Source: Prevotella sp. (GTDB taxonomy: Bacteria > Bacteroidota > Bacteroidia > Bacteroidales > Bacteroidaceae). From it: a stretch of DNA of 64,000 nt. The translations under genes and the position numbers were made by a program. Positions 1 to 8,805 of the stretch are shown in pieces; the first letter of the stretch is position 1; the number at the start of each line of letters is the position of its first letter. Below the pieces are notes generated by a model. That model did no database searches, had not been told where the DNA came from, and saw nothing but the letters and a program-made list of their open reading frames with translations. The stretch lies in contig JAFZIY010000018.1 of the NCBI GenBank assembly GCA_017554105.1, positions 1-64,000 on the forward strand, given 5' to 3'.

Positions 1-91
<91 letters not shown>

Positions 92-102
92 TTCTTTACT
101 TT

Positions 103-142
103 GGGCCCTGGTTCCTTTCAATGGAGCCAGGGCCCTTTTTTT
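103..142 (+). terminator. Rho-independent terminator of the rRNA operon
   Basis: GGGCCCTGGTTCC (103-115) pairs with GGAGCCAGGGCCC (123-135) with a single G-T pair, and a run of seven T follows. It lies about 10 bases after the 5S gene. Confidence 0.93.
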
Positions 143-405
143 GTATTGTTTTAAGGGAATGCTCACAAGGGTATAAAAGACACCTACGTTCTGGTTATCT
201 AAAAATAATACATATAAATTTGGCGTTCTCATGGAAATACATTATATTTGCGGTGTGATTCTATGATGTTTCTCTCATACTCATTTTTATGAGGATAATA
301 GTTTTCTGTAAGATACAAGAACATTAGATTAACCCTTTAAGAACCTAAATATACTTATAAGACATCTTTTTAGTAATATTTATTGTCAATTTTAAACTAT
401 ATATT
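143..405. other. AT-rich intergenic region
   Basis: This stretch lies between the rRNA terminator and the first protein gene. It is AT-rich and holds no convincing reading frame, tRNA or repeat. A promoter for the gene at 406 must lie here or close to its start, but no clear TAnnTTTG box was found. Confidence 0.5.
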
Positions 406-1329
406 ATGAATAGATTGGTATTATCAGCCGTGTTATTGACGGCAAGTGTTTTTGCCCAAGCGCAAAACTACACGCTCAACGGAGTAGAGTATAAGACTGA
501 TGTTGCACCCATAGAGGTGTCTAATTTCAACGGACAGACACTCGCTGCTGCCCCTGCAGGCAAGAGCAAGACCATCACTCTCGTAAAAACTTCATTCTCA
601 AAAACTTTGGACGACTACAATGCACTTGCGTTACCTGAACTTAAGGTCGGAAACATCATTGGTCATCCGACACTCGGTTGGGACGATACCGATTATAGTA
701 TACCTGACATCGTGCCAGAGGTTTATGATAACGAGTGGATCCTGAATGATGTTTTCTACGACGGCGACTATCCTGTTGCAACCTATGGAAGGGCACCGAA
801 AACGGAGCCTTTCTCGTGGGGACAGTCGGAGAAGGATATCTCGCGTCGAGGCAGAGACCCGCACTTGATAATGCTCGTTGACCCTTCGAAAGATGTGAAA
901 AAGGTTTATAACACATCATCGATGACTTTCCCTCCCAAAAACCGCGCTGCCGACATCGACAGACAGTCGGTTAGCTGGGCTGTAGTGAAGGATGGAATAC
1001 TTTATTTCAGTATTTATGGCTTGGAAGGATTTGACAACGGGCAAAATAATTACATTGTAGCCATCGACACTAAAACCGACAAGACTCTTTGGGTCAGCAA
1101 GCCTCGCACTTGCAATTCTGACAACTTCTTGATAATCGACAATTCCATTGTTTGCGGATACGGTGGTACAGGCGTTACTGACTATGTGAATGTCCTGAAT
1201 AGGTTTACGGGCGTCCAAAAACTACATCTCTGGGTTCCAACGGCACCTAGTTGGTTTGCGCTCGGCAGTGACGGTAGGCTTTACGTTTCCCTTTACGACA
1301 AGCATATTTCCTTTAAGGTAAACCACTAA
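406..1329 (+). CDS. exported protein, possible beta-propeller
   Basis: This 307-residue protein starts with a signal peptide (MNRLVLSAVLLTASVFAQAQ), so it is exported. The C-terminal third holds propeller-like blades: YIVAIDTKTDKTLWVS near residue 220-235 resembles the repeated strand of PQQ-type quinoprotein propellers, and LGSDGRLYVSLYD near the end looks like another blade. There are too few blades for a full eight-bladed enzyme, and I do not recognise a catalytic motif, so the function is unknown. It stands alone between the rRNA operon and a sensor kinase and has its own strong terminator. Confidence 0.75.
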   Translation: MNRLVLSAVLLTASVFAQAQNYTLNGVEYKTDVAPIEVSNFNGQTLAAAPAGKSKTITLVKTSFSKTLDDYNALALPELKVGNIIGHPTLGWDDTDYSIPDIVPEVYDNEWILNDVFYDGDYPVATYGRAPKTEPFSWGQSEKDISRRGRDPHLIMLVDPSKDVKKVYNTSSMTFPPKNRAADIDRQSVSWAVVKDGILYFSIYGLEGFDNGQNNYIVAIDTKTDKTLWVSKPRTCNSDNFLIIDNSIVCGYGGTGVTDYVNVLNRFTGVQKLHLWVPTAPSWFALGSDGRLYVSLYDKHISFKVNH

Positions 1330-1352
1330 AGCGGTAATCTTTGCGGAGGAAT

Positions 1353-1387
1353 GAAAATAGCACGACAAGTTCGTGCTATTTTCTTTT
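1353..1387 (+). terminator. Rho-independent terminator
   Basis: A perfect 13-bp stem, GAAAATAGCACGA (1353-1365) with TCGTGCTATTTTC (1371-1383), is followed by TTTT. It closes the exported-protein gene and lies upstream of the chosen start of the kinase gene. Confidence 0.9.
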
Positions 1388-1436
1388 AGTAAGTTATTGC
1401 TATGCAATATATTTCGTGTTTGTTCGTTTTATAGAT

Positions 1437-2600
1437 ATGCAATGGACTGATAGGATAAGACAAGTTAAGATTTTGCTTGTGATTGCTGCTATAATCATAG
1501 CGGTGGTCAGTCTTTTGGTATCCCGATATTTAGTTCAGGATCTCGCTTCCGAGGAGAGGAATAAGATGGAAGTGTGGGCAGAGGCGATGCGTGCACTGAA
1601 CCATGCTGATGAGAACACCGACATGAATCTGGTCCTCAAGGTAATAGATGAGAACCACACTATACCTGTTGTCGTTCTTGATGATGAAGGAAACGCCCAG
1701 ATTTTCAGAAACCTGAAGATAAAAGGCAAGACCAACGATGACAGTATTGCCTTTGCCACTGTGGAAGGAAAGAAGATGAGGGATGCAGGCAGGAGCATAA
1801 GGATAAGTCTTGCTGAAGAGTCGGACAGCGATTACATAGACGTGTGCTATGATGAGAGCACAATGCTCCGTAGGCTTAATGTCTATCCCTATTGGGTGCT
1901 TGGACTTGTGATGCTCTTTGTCGTCGTCGCCATCTTTGCTCTTCTCACGTCGAAGAAAGCGGAGCAGAACAAGGTATGGGTTGGACTGAGCAAGGAGACT
2001 GCCCACCAGTTGGGAACCCCTATCAGCAGTCTTATGGCATGGACGGAGATTCTGAAGGAGGCATATCCCGACGATGCACTGATACCAGAGATGGACAAGG
2101 ACGTGAAGCGTCTGCAACTCATTGCAGAGCGTTTCTCCAAGATAGGGTCGTTGCCTGAGCCTGTGCCATCAAGTCTCCTTGACGTGATGACCCATGTCAT
2201 CGACTATATGGACCGTCGTACCTCCAGCAAGGTGAACATGGTTCGTAAATTCCCAGAGCAGGACATCATAGTAAAGATAAACCCTTCGCTTTTCGAATGG
2301 GTGATAGAGAATCTTTGCAAGAACGCAGTAGATGCGATGGAAGGTGCCGGTACAATAACCCTTTTCATGGAAGAACAGTTGGAAAAGGTAATTATAGAAG
2401 TCAGCGATACTGGCAAAGGCATTTCGCGCAAGAACATCAGTAACGTTTTCAAGCCAGGCTTTACAACGAAGAAGCGTGGTTGGGGACTCGGCCTCTCACT
2501 CGCCAAGCGTATTGTGGAAGAGTATCACAAAGGAAAAATCTATGTCCTGAATAGTGAAGTGGGGAAGGGCACCACGTTCCGTATAGAACTGAAGAAATAG
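1437..2600 (+). CDS. membrane sensor histidine kinase (orphan)
   Basis: This is a 387-residue HisKA/HATPase_c kinase. The frame stays open upstream to 1341, but that part lies inside the previous terminator, so the start is placed at MQWTDRI. Two membrane segments (residues about 11-29 and 151-170) enclose a small extracytoplasmic sensor domain. The phospho-acceptor is His190 in AHQLGTPISSLMAW. The ATP-binding part has the N box NLCKNAVDAM, the G1 box DTGKGI and the G2 box GWGLGLSLAKRI. No response regulator is adjacent. The next gene is a Crp/Fnr-type regulator 71 bp away on the same strand, but such proteins are not phosphorylated, so the partner is unknown. Confidence 0.9.
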   Translation: MQWTDRIRQVKILLVIAAIIIAVVSLLVSRYLVQDLASEERNKMEVWAEAMRALNHADENTDMNLVLKVIDENHTIPVVVLDDEGNAQIFRNLKIKGKTNDDSIAFATVEGKKMRDAGRSIRISLAEESDSDYIDVCYDESTMLRRLNVYPYWVLGLVMLFVVVAIFALLTSKKAEQNKVWVGLSKETAHQLGTPISSLMAWTEILKEAYPDDALIPEMDKDVKRLQLIAERFSKIGSLPEPVPSSLLDVMTHVIDYMDRRTSSKVNMVRKFPEQDIIVKINPSLFEWVIENLCKNAVDAMEGAGTITLFMEEQLEKVIIEVSDTGKGISRKNISNVFKPGFTTKKRGWGLGLSLAKRIVEEYHKGKIYVLNSEVGKGTTFRIELKK

Positions 2601-2671
2601 TTTTGCTCATCTGGGGGCTGTGTTGCTATTCATTTTCGTAGTATTATACCCTTTGTTTTAAACAGGCATTC

Positions 2672-3253
2672 ATGGAACAGAAATTCAGCAAATCAGATAG
2701 CATCATGGACCTGCGGACGCTGCGCGACTTTTGTGAACAGGAGGGCGAATCAGTCATTTACCGCAAGGGTGACCAGTTGGAGCGTGAGGGCGACCCGGCG
2801 CGGTGGCTGGCCTTCGTCACCGAGGGATGTTTCAAGTACGTGACGCACAGCCTCAGCGACGACCGAGAACACATCACGTGGTTCTCGTTTGAGGGCGAGT
2901 TCGTGGTTGATTATCCCACATTCCTTTATGCCCGTCCGGCGCAGACCACCATCGAAGCGATGATGCCCAGTTGCGTGCTTAGGGTCACAGGCCAGCAACT
3001 GGAACAGTTCTTCGACCAGAGCAAGGAGACGATGAAACTGCGTGCCATCATTGCCGAACATATACTTTTCCAGTTCCGTTCTCGTTACCTCGATCTCCAC
3101 TGCACTACGCCCCGCGAGCGCTACGATATGTTGATGCAACGTTGTCCTGGCATCGTGGAACACCTCGACTTACAGGATATCGCCTCGTTCCTCAACGTCC
3201 ATCCCAACACCATCAGCAAGATACGCCGCGACATCACGTTCGACGGCATATAA
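2672..3253 (+). CDS. Crp/Fnr-family transcriptional regulator
   Basis: This 193-residue protein has the Crp/Fnr layout. The N-terminal cyclic-nucleotide-type beta barrel runs to about residue 120 (YRKGDQLEREGDPARWLAFVTEG is the typical start). The C-terminal part has the pattern of Bacteroidetes members of this family: TTPRERYDMLMQRCP, then a helix-turn-helix DLQDIASFLNVHPNTISKIRR. No cysteines suited to an Fnr iron-sulphur cluster are seen at the N-terminus. The ligand and targets are unknown. It is a single-gene unit closed by a terminator. Confidence 0.88.
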   Translation: MEQKFSKSDSIMDLRTLRDFCEQEGESVIYRKGDQLEREGDPARWLAFVTEGCFKYVTHSLSDDREHITWFSFEGEFVVDYPTFLYARPAQTTIEAMMPSCVLRVTGQQLEQFFDQSKETMKLRAIIAEHILFQFRSRYLDLHCTTPRERYDMLMQRCPGIVEHLDLQDIASFLNVHPNTISKIRRDITFDGI

Positions 3254-3269
3254 TAGTCAAAAACAGCAA

Positions 3270-3339
3270 AAACTCTCAACCTAAGTTGAGAGTTTCACCC
3301 TCGGCACCCGATTTTCGGGTTTGCCGAGGATCTTTTTTT
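3270..3339 (+). terminator. double hairpin terminator
   Basis: Two consecutive hairpins follow the regulator gene: AAACTCTCAAC/GTTGAGAGTTT (3270-3295), then CCTCGGCACCCGA/TCGGGTTTGCCGAGG (3299-3329), the second followed by ATCTTTTTTT. The second has the form of a classical Rho-independent terminator. Confidence 0.88.
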
Positions 3340-3470
3340 GTGTCATTTCTTATTTTTGCGGTAGAAGTTCCACCAATTAAGAAGAAAAAATGAAAATAAT
3401 CAGAGTTGGAACGGGATATTTTTTGATTTTTGTCGTATAACAAGTGAAAAAGAAGAAATGATCATCAATA

Positions 3471-4019
3471 GTGAAGACTGATAAACAGATAGTAGATGCA
3501 GTGACGAGCAATCAACGCAAGGGACAAGATTTGATGGTCTGTCGCTACGGGCAGGAGGTCTTTGGCATGGTTGTGCGACTTGTGAGCGACGTGATGGATG
3601 CTGAGGAGCTGACGCAAGATACGTTTCTCCGTGCATTCCGCTGCATAGACAGCTACGACCCTCAGCGGGCATCACTCGGCACATGGCTTTGTCGCATTGC
3701 CTACCGCATGACACTCGATTTCATAAAACGACGCCGTCCTATGCTCGTCTCGATAGAGGATTCCGAGGTGTGGCAGACGGATATCAGTGACGAGCAGTTG
3801 GAGGCGGAGCTGTCAACAGGCAATGAGGAACGTATCTGCCGACTGGAAAAGTTGATTGACCAATTGCCACATGACGAACGTCTACTGCTCGTACTCCACT
3901 ACTTCGAGGGGCGTCCGCTAGACGAATGCTCGTTTATCATGGATGCAAGTCCTCACGCACTGGCCAACCGCCTCTACAGAATACGCAAGAAACTTTACAA
4001 GCAACTTCAGAAAATATGA
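3471..4019 (+). CDS. ECF RNA polymerase sigma factor
   Basis: This 182-residue sigma-70 family protein of the extracytoplasmic-function class has region 2 (DAEELTQDTFLRAFRCIDSYDPQRASLGTWLCRIAYRMTLDFIKRR) and region 4 (LPHDERLLLVLHYFEGRPLDECSFIMDASPHALANRLYRIRKKL). The start is GTG: the codons before it run into a stop at 3459. A 7-codon frame starting ATG at 3458 overlaps this GTG start. The gene overlaps the next one by ATGA, the usual coupling with an anti-sigma factor. It likely controls its own operon. Confidence 0.92.
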   Translation: MKTDKQIVDAVTSNQRKGQDLMVCRYGQEVFGMVVRLVSDVMDAEELTQDTFLRAFRCIDSYDPQRASLGTWLCRIAYRMTLDFIKRRRPMLVSIEDSEVWQTDISDEQLEAELSTGNEERICRLEKLIDQLPHDERLLLVLHYFEGRPLDECSFIMDASPHALANRLYRIRKKLYKQLQKI

Positions 4020-4678
4020 CAACAAATAAAGACACCGATTTGCGCGAAGCTCTGCGACGCCGATATACTGACACGCCAACACTGCCTGCGGATTTCTCCG
4101 ACCGACTGATGGAACGGATGGATACGAAGCCCACAGTCAGCCATTTGAGACATTGGTGGTGCAGACTGTCCGCAGCCGCTGCTTGTCTGTTGGTTGCGGT
4201 TGGTTTATGGGTGTACTACGAGTTCAACAAGGCTCCACAGCCAGTTGTCCAATTGAGTGGTCCTTATGACAAAGCAGAGCATGCTCAATTAAGCAAACAG
4301 ATGCATCCGAAAAAACTATCAAGTACACCTAATCGTACAATTGAGTGCACCCAATCAAACAACTGTGTGCACTCAACCGAGCAACCGACAGCATCCAACC
4401 GGGGGACAAAACGCATCCAACCGACTAGTCGGGCGCACTCGACAGAGATTCCCGACACGCTCGGCAGCAGCATCTGGCATTCGGAGAGGAACGTGGCGCT
4501 TGCCATACAGATGCTGAACGAATGCGAGACAACCATCTTGCGCGAGGAACAGGAGATGCGCAACCACATCATCCAAGCCACCTTCAACGCCACGCCGCAA
4601 CCTGCCAATGCAGTACTCGTGACCAACGAGGCGGGCGACTATGAAGTGATTGAGACCAAAACAATCATTGAAATATAA
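4016..4678 (+). CDS. membrane anti-sigma factor (probable)
   Basis: This 220-residue protein begins at the ATG overlapping the sigma factor stop. It has a short cytoplasmic N-terminus (about 45 residues), one membrane segment (LSAAAACLLVAVGLWVYY) and a periplasmic remainder. Position, overlap and topology make it the anti-sigma partner, although the N-terminus shows no zinc-binding HxxxCxxC motif. The region after the membrane segment is a polar linker rich in Ser, Thr and Gln whose DNA carries short direct and inverted repeats (TTGAGTGCAC at 4341-4350 and its complement at 4367-4376; GCATCCAACCG twice), so the linker may have grown by duplication. Confidence 0.8.
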   Translation: MTTNKDTDLREALRRRYTDTPTLPADFSDRLMERMDTKPTVSHLRHWWCRLSAAAACLLVAVGLWVYYEFNKAPQPVVQLSGPYDKAEHAQLSKQMHPKKLSSTPNRTIECTQSNNCVHSTEQPTASNRGTKRIQPTSRAHSTEIPDTLGSSIWHSERNVALAIQMLNECETTILREEQEMRNHIIQATFNATPQPANAVLVTNEAGDYEVIETKTIIEI

Positions 4679-4692
4679 AAAAATTAGAAGCA

Positions 4693-5727
4693 ATGAAAAC
4701 AAAGAGTATCATCATCGCAGCCATCGCCATGATGGCTATCGTGCCAACCGCCTCGGCACAAGAGCAAATCAAGAAGGCGTTTCAGGAAGTGACCGAAGAA
4801 TTAGCGGGCGTCACCAAGGTAGGAGAGCATAATACAGCGAAAGTGGACGCGAACGGTATCGCCATCAAGAGCAAAGTTATCACTATCAAGGTGGAGAGAC
4901 AGTATCAGCATTCCGTGTCCGAAACACTGAAGGATGCTTTCAGAAACGAGGCCAACAAGACCTCGATGTACGAGGAAGAGGCTGGCAACGAGAAACTCGA
5001 ACTTGACTCAGCCCTCGTCCACGACCTCGGTCTGCGTCGCATGTGGAGCATCTGGAGGGATGAAGACGACGCTGTCCTCATCGGAAGCATGAAGAACAGC
5101 ACCTACTTCATTGCCAACTTCAACGACAAGAAGCACAAAGGCTATCGTACCTGCTATGCCGCCGAGTGGAGCAACGCCGACGACCCCGAGGTCTATACGG
5201 CAAGGCTCGTCTATGTCTATGGCAGCCAGCCCAAGACCATACATGGCATTGCATCAGTCGATTATCCTCTGAACATTAAAATTAAAGGAATTGCAACGGC
5301 CAATCCTCTGAACATTATGGGTACAGCGTCGCGGCCCGACGTTTTGGACGAAGACATCTTCAAGCACCAGTTGGAGGATTCATTCAGACATCAAAAGGAA
5401 GACATCCCCTTCAACGGCAATACAGAAACATGGATGTCCTTAGCAATGCAACGCGGAGTGAGCCAACTGAGCAACACCGACTGGCACCGCTTCTTCGGAC
5501 TGCTGACGGAGAAGATGATGGATTCCAGATACAAGGAATCGAAGGAAGATTTGGTGGTGGCAGCAGGCATCATCCTCGACCTCTGCAAGAATGCCCCTCT
5601 GGACGACGAAGAGCGGAGAGTTGCTGCCAACCGCCTGCTTCAAGTGTCTGAATGCTTCGATGGTGACAAAAGCCAATATATCTTCGACATGCTTGAGCTG
5701 GCGAGGAAGAAAGTGGGCAAGGAGTGA
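4693..5727 (+). CDS. exported protein of the sigma/anti-sigma operon
   Basis: This 344-residue protein with signal peptide MKTKSIIIAAIAMMAIVPTASAQ starts 14 bp after the anti-sigma gene and must be co-transcribed. I do not recognise a named family. The N-terminal half includes a central segment with DLGLRRMWSIWRDEDDAVLIGS; the C-terminal part is helical and acidic. Such genes in ECF operons are often effectors or sensors in the cell envelope, but no catalytic motif is visible. Confidence 0.75.
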   Translation: MKTKSIIIAAIAMMAIVPTASAQEQIKKAFQEVTEELAGVTKVGEHNTAKVDANGIAIKSKVITIKVERQYQHSVSETLKDAFRNEANKTSMYEEEAGNEKLELDSALVHDLGLRRMWSIWRDEDDAVLIGSMKNSTYFIANFNDKKHKGYRTCYAAEWSNADDPEVYTARLVYVYGSQPKTIHGIASVDYPLNIKIKGIATANPLNIMGTASRPDVLDEDIFKHQLEDSFRHQKEDIPFNGNTETWMSLAMQRGVSQLSNTDWHRFFGLLTEKMMDSRYKESKEDLVVAAGIILDLCKNAPLDDEERRVAANRLLQVSECFDGDKSQYIFDMLELARKKVGKE

Positions 5728-5891
5728 CAGCAAACAAATTGCAAAGACAGATTTTTCTCATAATAGATTCATAACATTTGATATATTTTTTTATAAAAGA
5801 TGGAGACTTCATCATTGGGCATGCAGGACTGTGAAGTTCTGCATTGCCGCAAAGTAACTTAGCAGGCGAATTCATCAAAAAACAAAGAATC

Positions 5892-7442
5892 ATGAACAAG
5901 AAAACTATCATCACCGCACTGCTCGCCCTCATCGCATTGACGGGGCAAGCAAAAAAGACTATCGTTTGGGAAAATCCATCAGTAGTGTACACTAACTTTC
6001 CTTACTTTGTCGTTCAGAAAGTGGAAATGACGAAAGAACGGACAGTCCTATACGCAAGGGTTACTCTTATGCCTGGACTTGAATTCCGAATCCAAGATAG
6101 TAGTTATCTGCAAGCAGACGGCAAGCAGTATGCTATCACTGGCAGCGACAGCATTGCATTGGGCAAATGGATTACTCTGGATGATAGTGGTAAAAAAGAC
6201 TTTGTTCTTTATTTTAAGCCACTACCTTTGAACACCAAGGAGTTTGATTTCTTAGAAGGTCTAAAACGGAATGATCATCAGATATTTGGTCTCCACGACA
6301 AGAATTACGTAATGCCTACAGCTCCTGTGCCTGCAGAATATTTGGCTGACTATGCGGAGGATGACCAGTTAGCTGAATTGAAATACGACGCCACACCAGC
6401 CACCATTCATTTCAAGGCATTAAACTATCGCAAGGGAATGAATACGGAAATAAGAGTAAAATATGTTGATTTGAATAATCCAAAAGATCCTATGTTGGAA
6501 AATTATATAAGGCTCAATGACGAGGGCGAGGCAAGCATCAATCTTCCGATTTGCGTACCACAATTAATCCTTGCTGAAATCTATTGGTCATCCATGACTA
6601 TCGTCTATCTCGCACCCGGCAAGGAAGTGACATTGCTTATCGATATGTCGCGTGATGGTGATTTTCCTAACACCAAATTCGTAGGCTATAAGGGGTATTT
6701 TGCCAAGACCGACAAAGCCTGGTATCAGCAGATGGTTGAGGATAAGGTTGGCTATGGTCATGGTATGAAAGAACTATGGGATAAGCAATTAGTGTTTGAC
6801 CATAATTTTGTTTCTGACTGTAAAGACTTAGCACTGTCTGATGCTAAAGGATTCAAAGCCGACTTGGCTCGTTATTGTTATTACCTACCACAAGTGCTTG
6901 ATGCTAAGAAGGTGGAGAAACCACTCATCGAGGACAAGAATTTGTCAGACCTCTACGATACTGTTGTAGCCGAATATCAGAAAACCGTTGCAGCCAACAA
7001 GCAAGAAATTCCCTCCAACGCCCACTATCTCGACATGACGGAAGTGGCACCAGAGAATACGCTGCAAACCATTCTCGACAAGCATAAGGATAAGACGATT
7101 TTGGTAGACCTTTGGGCAACATGGTGCGTCCCATGTATGCAAGGGCATGAGAAGATGAAGCCCATGAAGGAAGAACTCAAAGACCAAGATATCGTGTACA
7201 TTTATATTGCTGCGCCATCATCAAACTTTGAGAAATGGAAGGAATACATTGCCAATATACCAGGCGAACACTACTTCTTGACAGAAGAGCAGTATCTTTA
7301 TATCTCAGAACAATATGAATGTACAAGCATCCCCTTCTATGCAATCTACAACAGCAAGGGTGAACAGACCTACAAACAGCAAGGCTTTTCTGGTGTTGAA
7401 GCAATCAGGGAAGCATTGGAAAAAGCACTTGACAACAAATAA
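5892..7442 (+). CDS. exported TlpA-like thioredoxin-fold protein
   Basis: This 516-residue exported protein starts at MNKKTIITALLALIALTGQA, a signal peptide; an upstream in-frame extension to 5844 would place untypical residues before it. The last 130 residues or so are a TlpA/ResA-type thioredoxin domain with active site WCVPC in DLWATWCVPCMQGHEKMKP and the cis-Pro loop TSIPFYAIYNS. The first 350 residues are a beta-rich domain of the sort preceding such domains in Bacteroidetes exported proteins. It probably handles disulphides in the periplasm. It lies 164 bp after the previous gene and may be the last member of the ECF operon. Confidence 0.88.
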   Translation: MNKKTIITALLALIALTGQAKKTIVWENPSVVYTNFPYFVVQKVEMTKERTVLYARVTLMPGLEFRIQDSSYLQADGKQYAITGSDSIALGKWITLDDSGKKDFVLYFKPLPLNTKEFDFLEGLKRNDHQIFGLHDKNYVMPTAPVPAEYLADYAEDDQLAELKYDATPATIHFKALNYRKGMNTEIRVKYVDLNNPKDPMLENYIRLNDEGEASINLPICVPQLILAEIYWSSMTIVYLAPGKEVTLLIDMSRDGDFPNTKFVGYKGYFAKTDKAWYQQMVEDKVGYGHGMKELWDKQLVFDHNFVSDCKDLALSDAKGFKADLARYCYYLPQVLDAKKVEKPLIEDKNLSDLYDTVVAEYQKTVAANKQEIPSNAHYLDMTEVAPENTLQTILDKHKDKTILVDLWATWCVPCMQGHEKMKPMKEELKDQDIVYIYIAAPSSNFEKWKEYIANIPGEHYFLTEEQYLYISEQYECTSIPFYAIYNSKGEQTYKQQGFSGVEAIREALEKALDNK

Positions 7443-7643
7443 ACATAAGGTTACTGAAATGAAACATCTGACACCACATCGCCAAAACGAAACATCCCTC
7501 TCGCTGGTGAGGGGAGAGGGTCGTAGGACGAACTCTTAAAGTGCGCCTGTAATATTTTTACAAAAACACGATAAGAATGGTAAACAAACGTTAATGGAAA
7601 AGGCGTAAGATATTAGTAAGAATGCAAGAAATATCAAACAAGG

Positions 7644-7745
7644 TTCCGATTGATGCCAAATCGCGAGACAATCTTATTAACTTTGTCGAACAAAGTTAAT
7701 AAGATTGTTCAACAAAGTTAATAACTTTGTTCCCCCATTTGATAC
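7644..7745. repeat. dispersed AT-rich repeat, copy 1
   Basis: On the minus strand this reads GTATCAAATGG, then AACAAAGTTATTAACTTTGT, then a related ACAATCTTATTAACTTTGTT unit and its inverted copy, ending near GGCATC. A second copy in the opposite orientation lies at 31188-31265. Copy 1 contains an additional palindrome, TTATTAACTTTGTCGAACAA followed by AGTTAATAA. Confidence 0.7.
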
Positions 7746-7998
7746 CTCTTGAAAATCAAGAAGTTACAAATGACAAAATCAGAGCATATTTTTGGCTGTC
7801 CGACTAGCATCAAGACGAGACGATATTTACATTTTTTAAGAATCAAAGAACAGGGTACTAAGAATCCCTTGTGCCAAGTTGGAGTTGGAAATATCCAGGT
7901 TACAATAAGAACCGGATACCACACATGAATAGAGTATATAAATTGTTAAATAACAAAAGAAATTATTGAAACAAGTCCCCAATATGGGAGCCTTTTTG

Positions 7999-8006
7999 TA
8001 ATTTTG
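7999..8006 (+). promoter_or_regulatory. -7 box TAATTTTG of the winged-helix regulator gene
   Basis: TAATTTTG matches the Bacteroidetes -7 consensus TAnnTTTG and ends only four bases before the ATG at 8011. Transcription would start at or next to the start codon, so the mRNA may be leaderless. No good -33 box is found at 19-21 bp. Confidence 0.6.
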
Positions 8007-8010
8007 CCGT

Positions 8011-8712
8011 ATGAAACAGAGATATGCAGTCATTGTGCTATTTGCACTGATTATGGCCTCAAGCCTAACGAGTCTTGGCAGTTATAGTTCAACAAGTCGG
8101 TTGGTAAACGAAGACATGGACAGGGCACTCGCACTGACATTGGAGGAACAACAAAGTGATGTCATCAGCCAGGACACCATCCGCACGTTCAATAACCACT
8201 TGCAGATTGCCGAACTGCGAGGTAAGGCTACTTTGGCAGTTGATACCCGTGGACAGAAGTTCAAGGCGTATGCCCATTGCTCTGAGGCGACCATCTTTAG
8301 TCTTTCAGACCAAAGGCCTGCTATCGTCCTATGGTTTATTACTGCCTTTTGGGCAATGTTTTTATGGTATCGTCATCTAACGAAGGACAAAGACCCTATG
8401 CTCGCGCTTTCCTCAGCAGGAAATAGCATTGGCGGACTTACTCTTTCTGAAACCGAAGGTCAGTTTTATGCTGCCGATGGCAGTAGGGTACAACTCACTC
8501 CGATGCAGCACCAACTAATGGAGATGTTCTTCCAATCTCCTTCTCATTCACTGACCAAGACGGATATATGCGATGCGCTATGGCCTAAGAAACCTGATGC
8601 CAGCGAGACACTCTATACTCTTATTCGACGACTGAGAGTAGTCATAGGACAACACTCTGACCTTATAATCGAATCAGATCGAGGCAAGGCTTATCGACTG
8701 AAAATAAAATAA
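8011..8712 (+). CDS. membrane-anchored winged-helix regulator (ToxR-like layout)
   Basis: This 233-residue protein has an N-terminal hydrophobic segment (residues about 5-22), an extracytoplasmic part, a second membrane segment (AIVLWFITAFWAMFLWY, near residue 104-120) and a cytoplasmic C-terminal OmpR/PhoB-type winged helix (LTPMQHQLMEMFFQSPSHSLTKTDICDALWPKKPDASETLYTLIRRLRVVI). It carries DNA-binding and sensing parts in one membrane protein with no receiver domain. The next gene, 93 bp downstream, is a TonB-receptor-like barrel, and the two probably form a regulator-target pair. Confidence 0.85.
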   Translation: MKQRYAVIVLFALIMASSLTSLGSYSSTSRLVNEDMDRALALTLEEQQSDVISQDTIRTFNNHLQIAELRGKATLAVDTRGQKFKAYAHCSEATIFSLSDQRPAIVLWFITAFWAMFLWYRHLTKDKDPMLALSSAGNSIGGLTLSETEGQFYAADGSRVQLTPMQHQLMEMFFQSPSHSLTKTDICDALWPKKPDASETLYTLIRRLRVVIGQHSDLIIESDRGKAYRLKIK

Positions 8713-8781
8713 TTGAACCTCTGACAATGTAATGTCAGGTAAATGTCAGATAGTTTTTTCGACTTAACAGTAATCTCTTCA

Positions 8782-8789
8782 TACCTTTG
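8782..8789 (+). promoter_or_regulatory. -7 box TACCTTTG of the barrel gene
   Basis: TACCTTTG is a close match to TAnnTTTG, with a T-rich TTTTTTCG block about 20 bp upstream serving as a -33 region. It lies 16 bp before the chosen start codon, which argues against starts further upstream. Confidence 0.75.
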
Positions 8790-8805
8790 CGACAAAAAAC
8801 AAGAT

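Larger units (their letters stand above)
7443..8010. other. long intergenic region with repeat elements
   Basis: This 568-bp gap holds a palindrome-like element (CCCTCTCGCTGGTGAGGGGA, 7497-7516), a dispersed AT-rich repeat (7644-7745, described separately), and the promoter of the next gene at its end. A 26-codon frame starting at 7461 runs through the first element and is probably not a gene. Nothing else recognisable is seen. Confidence 0.6.

Noticed and set aside
1341-1436. Longer N-terminus for the histidine kinase
   Set aside because: It lies in the terminator hairpin of the preceding gene and adds residues unlike a signal or membrane anchor.
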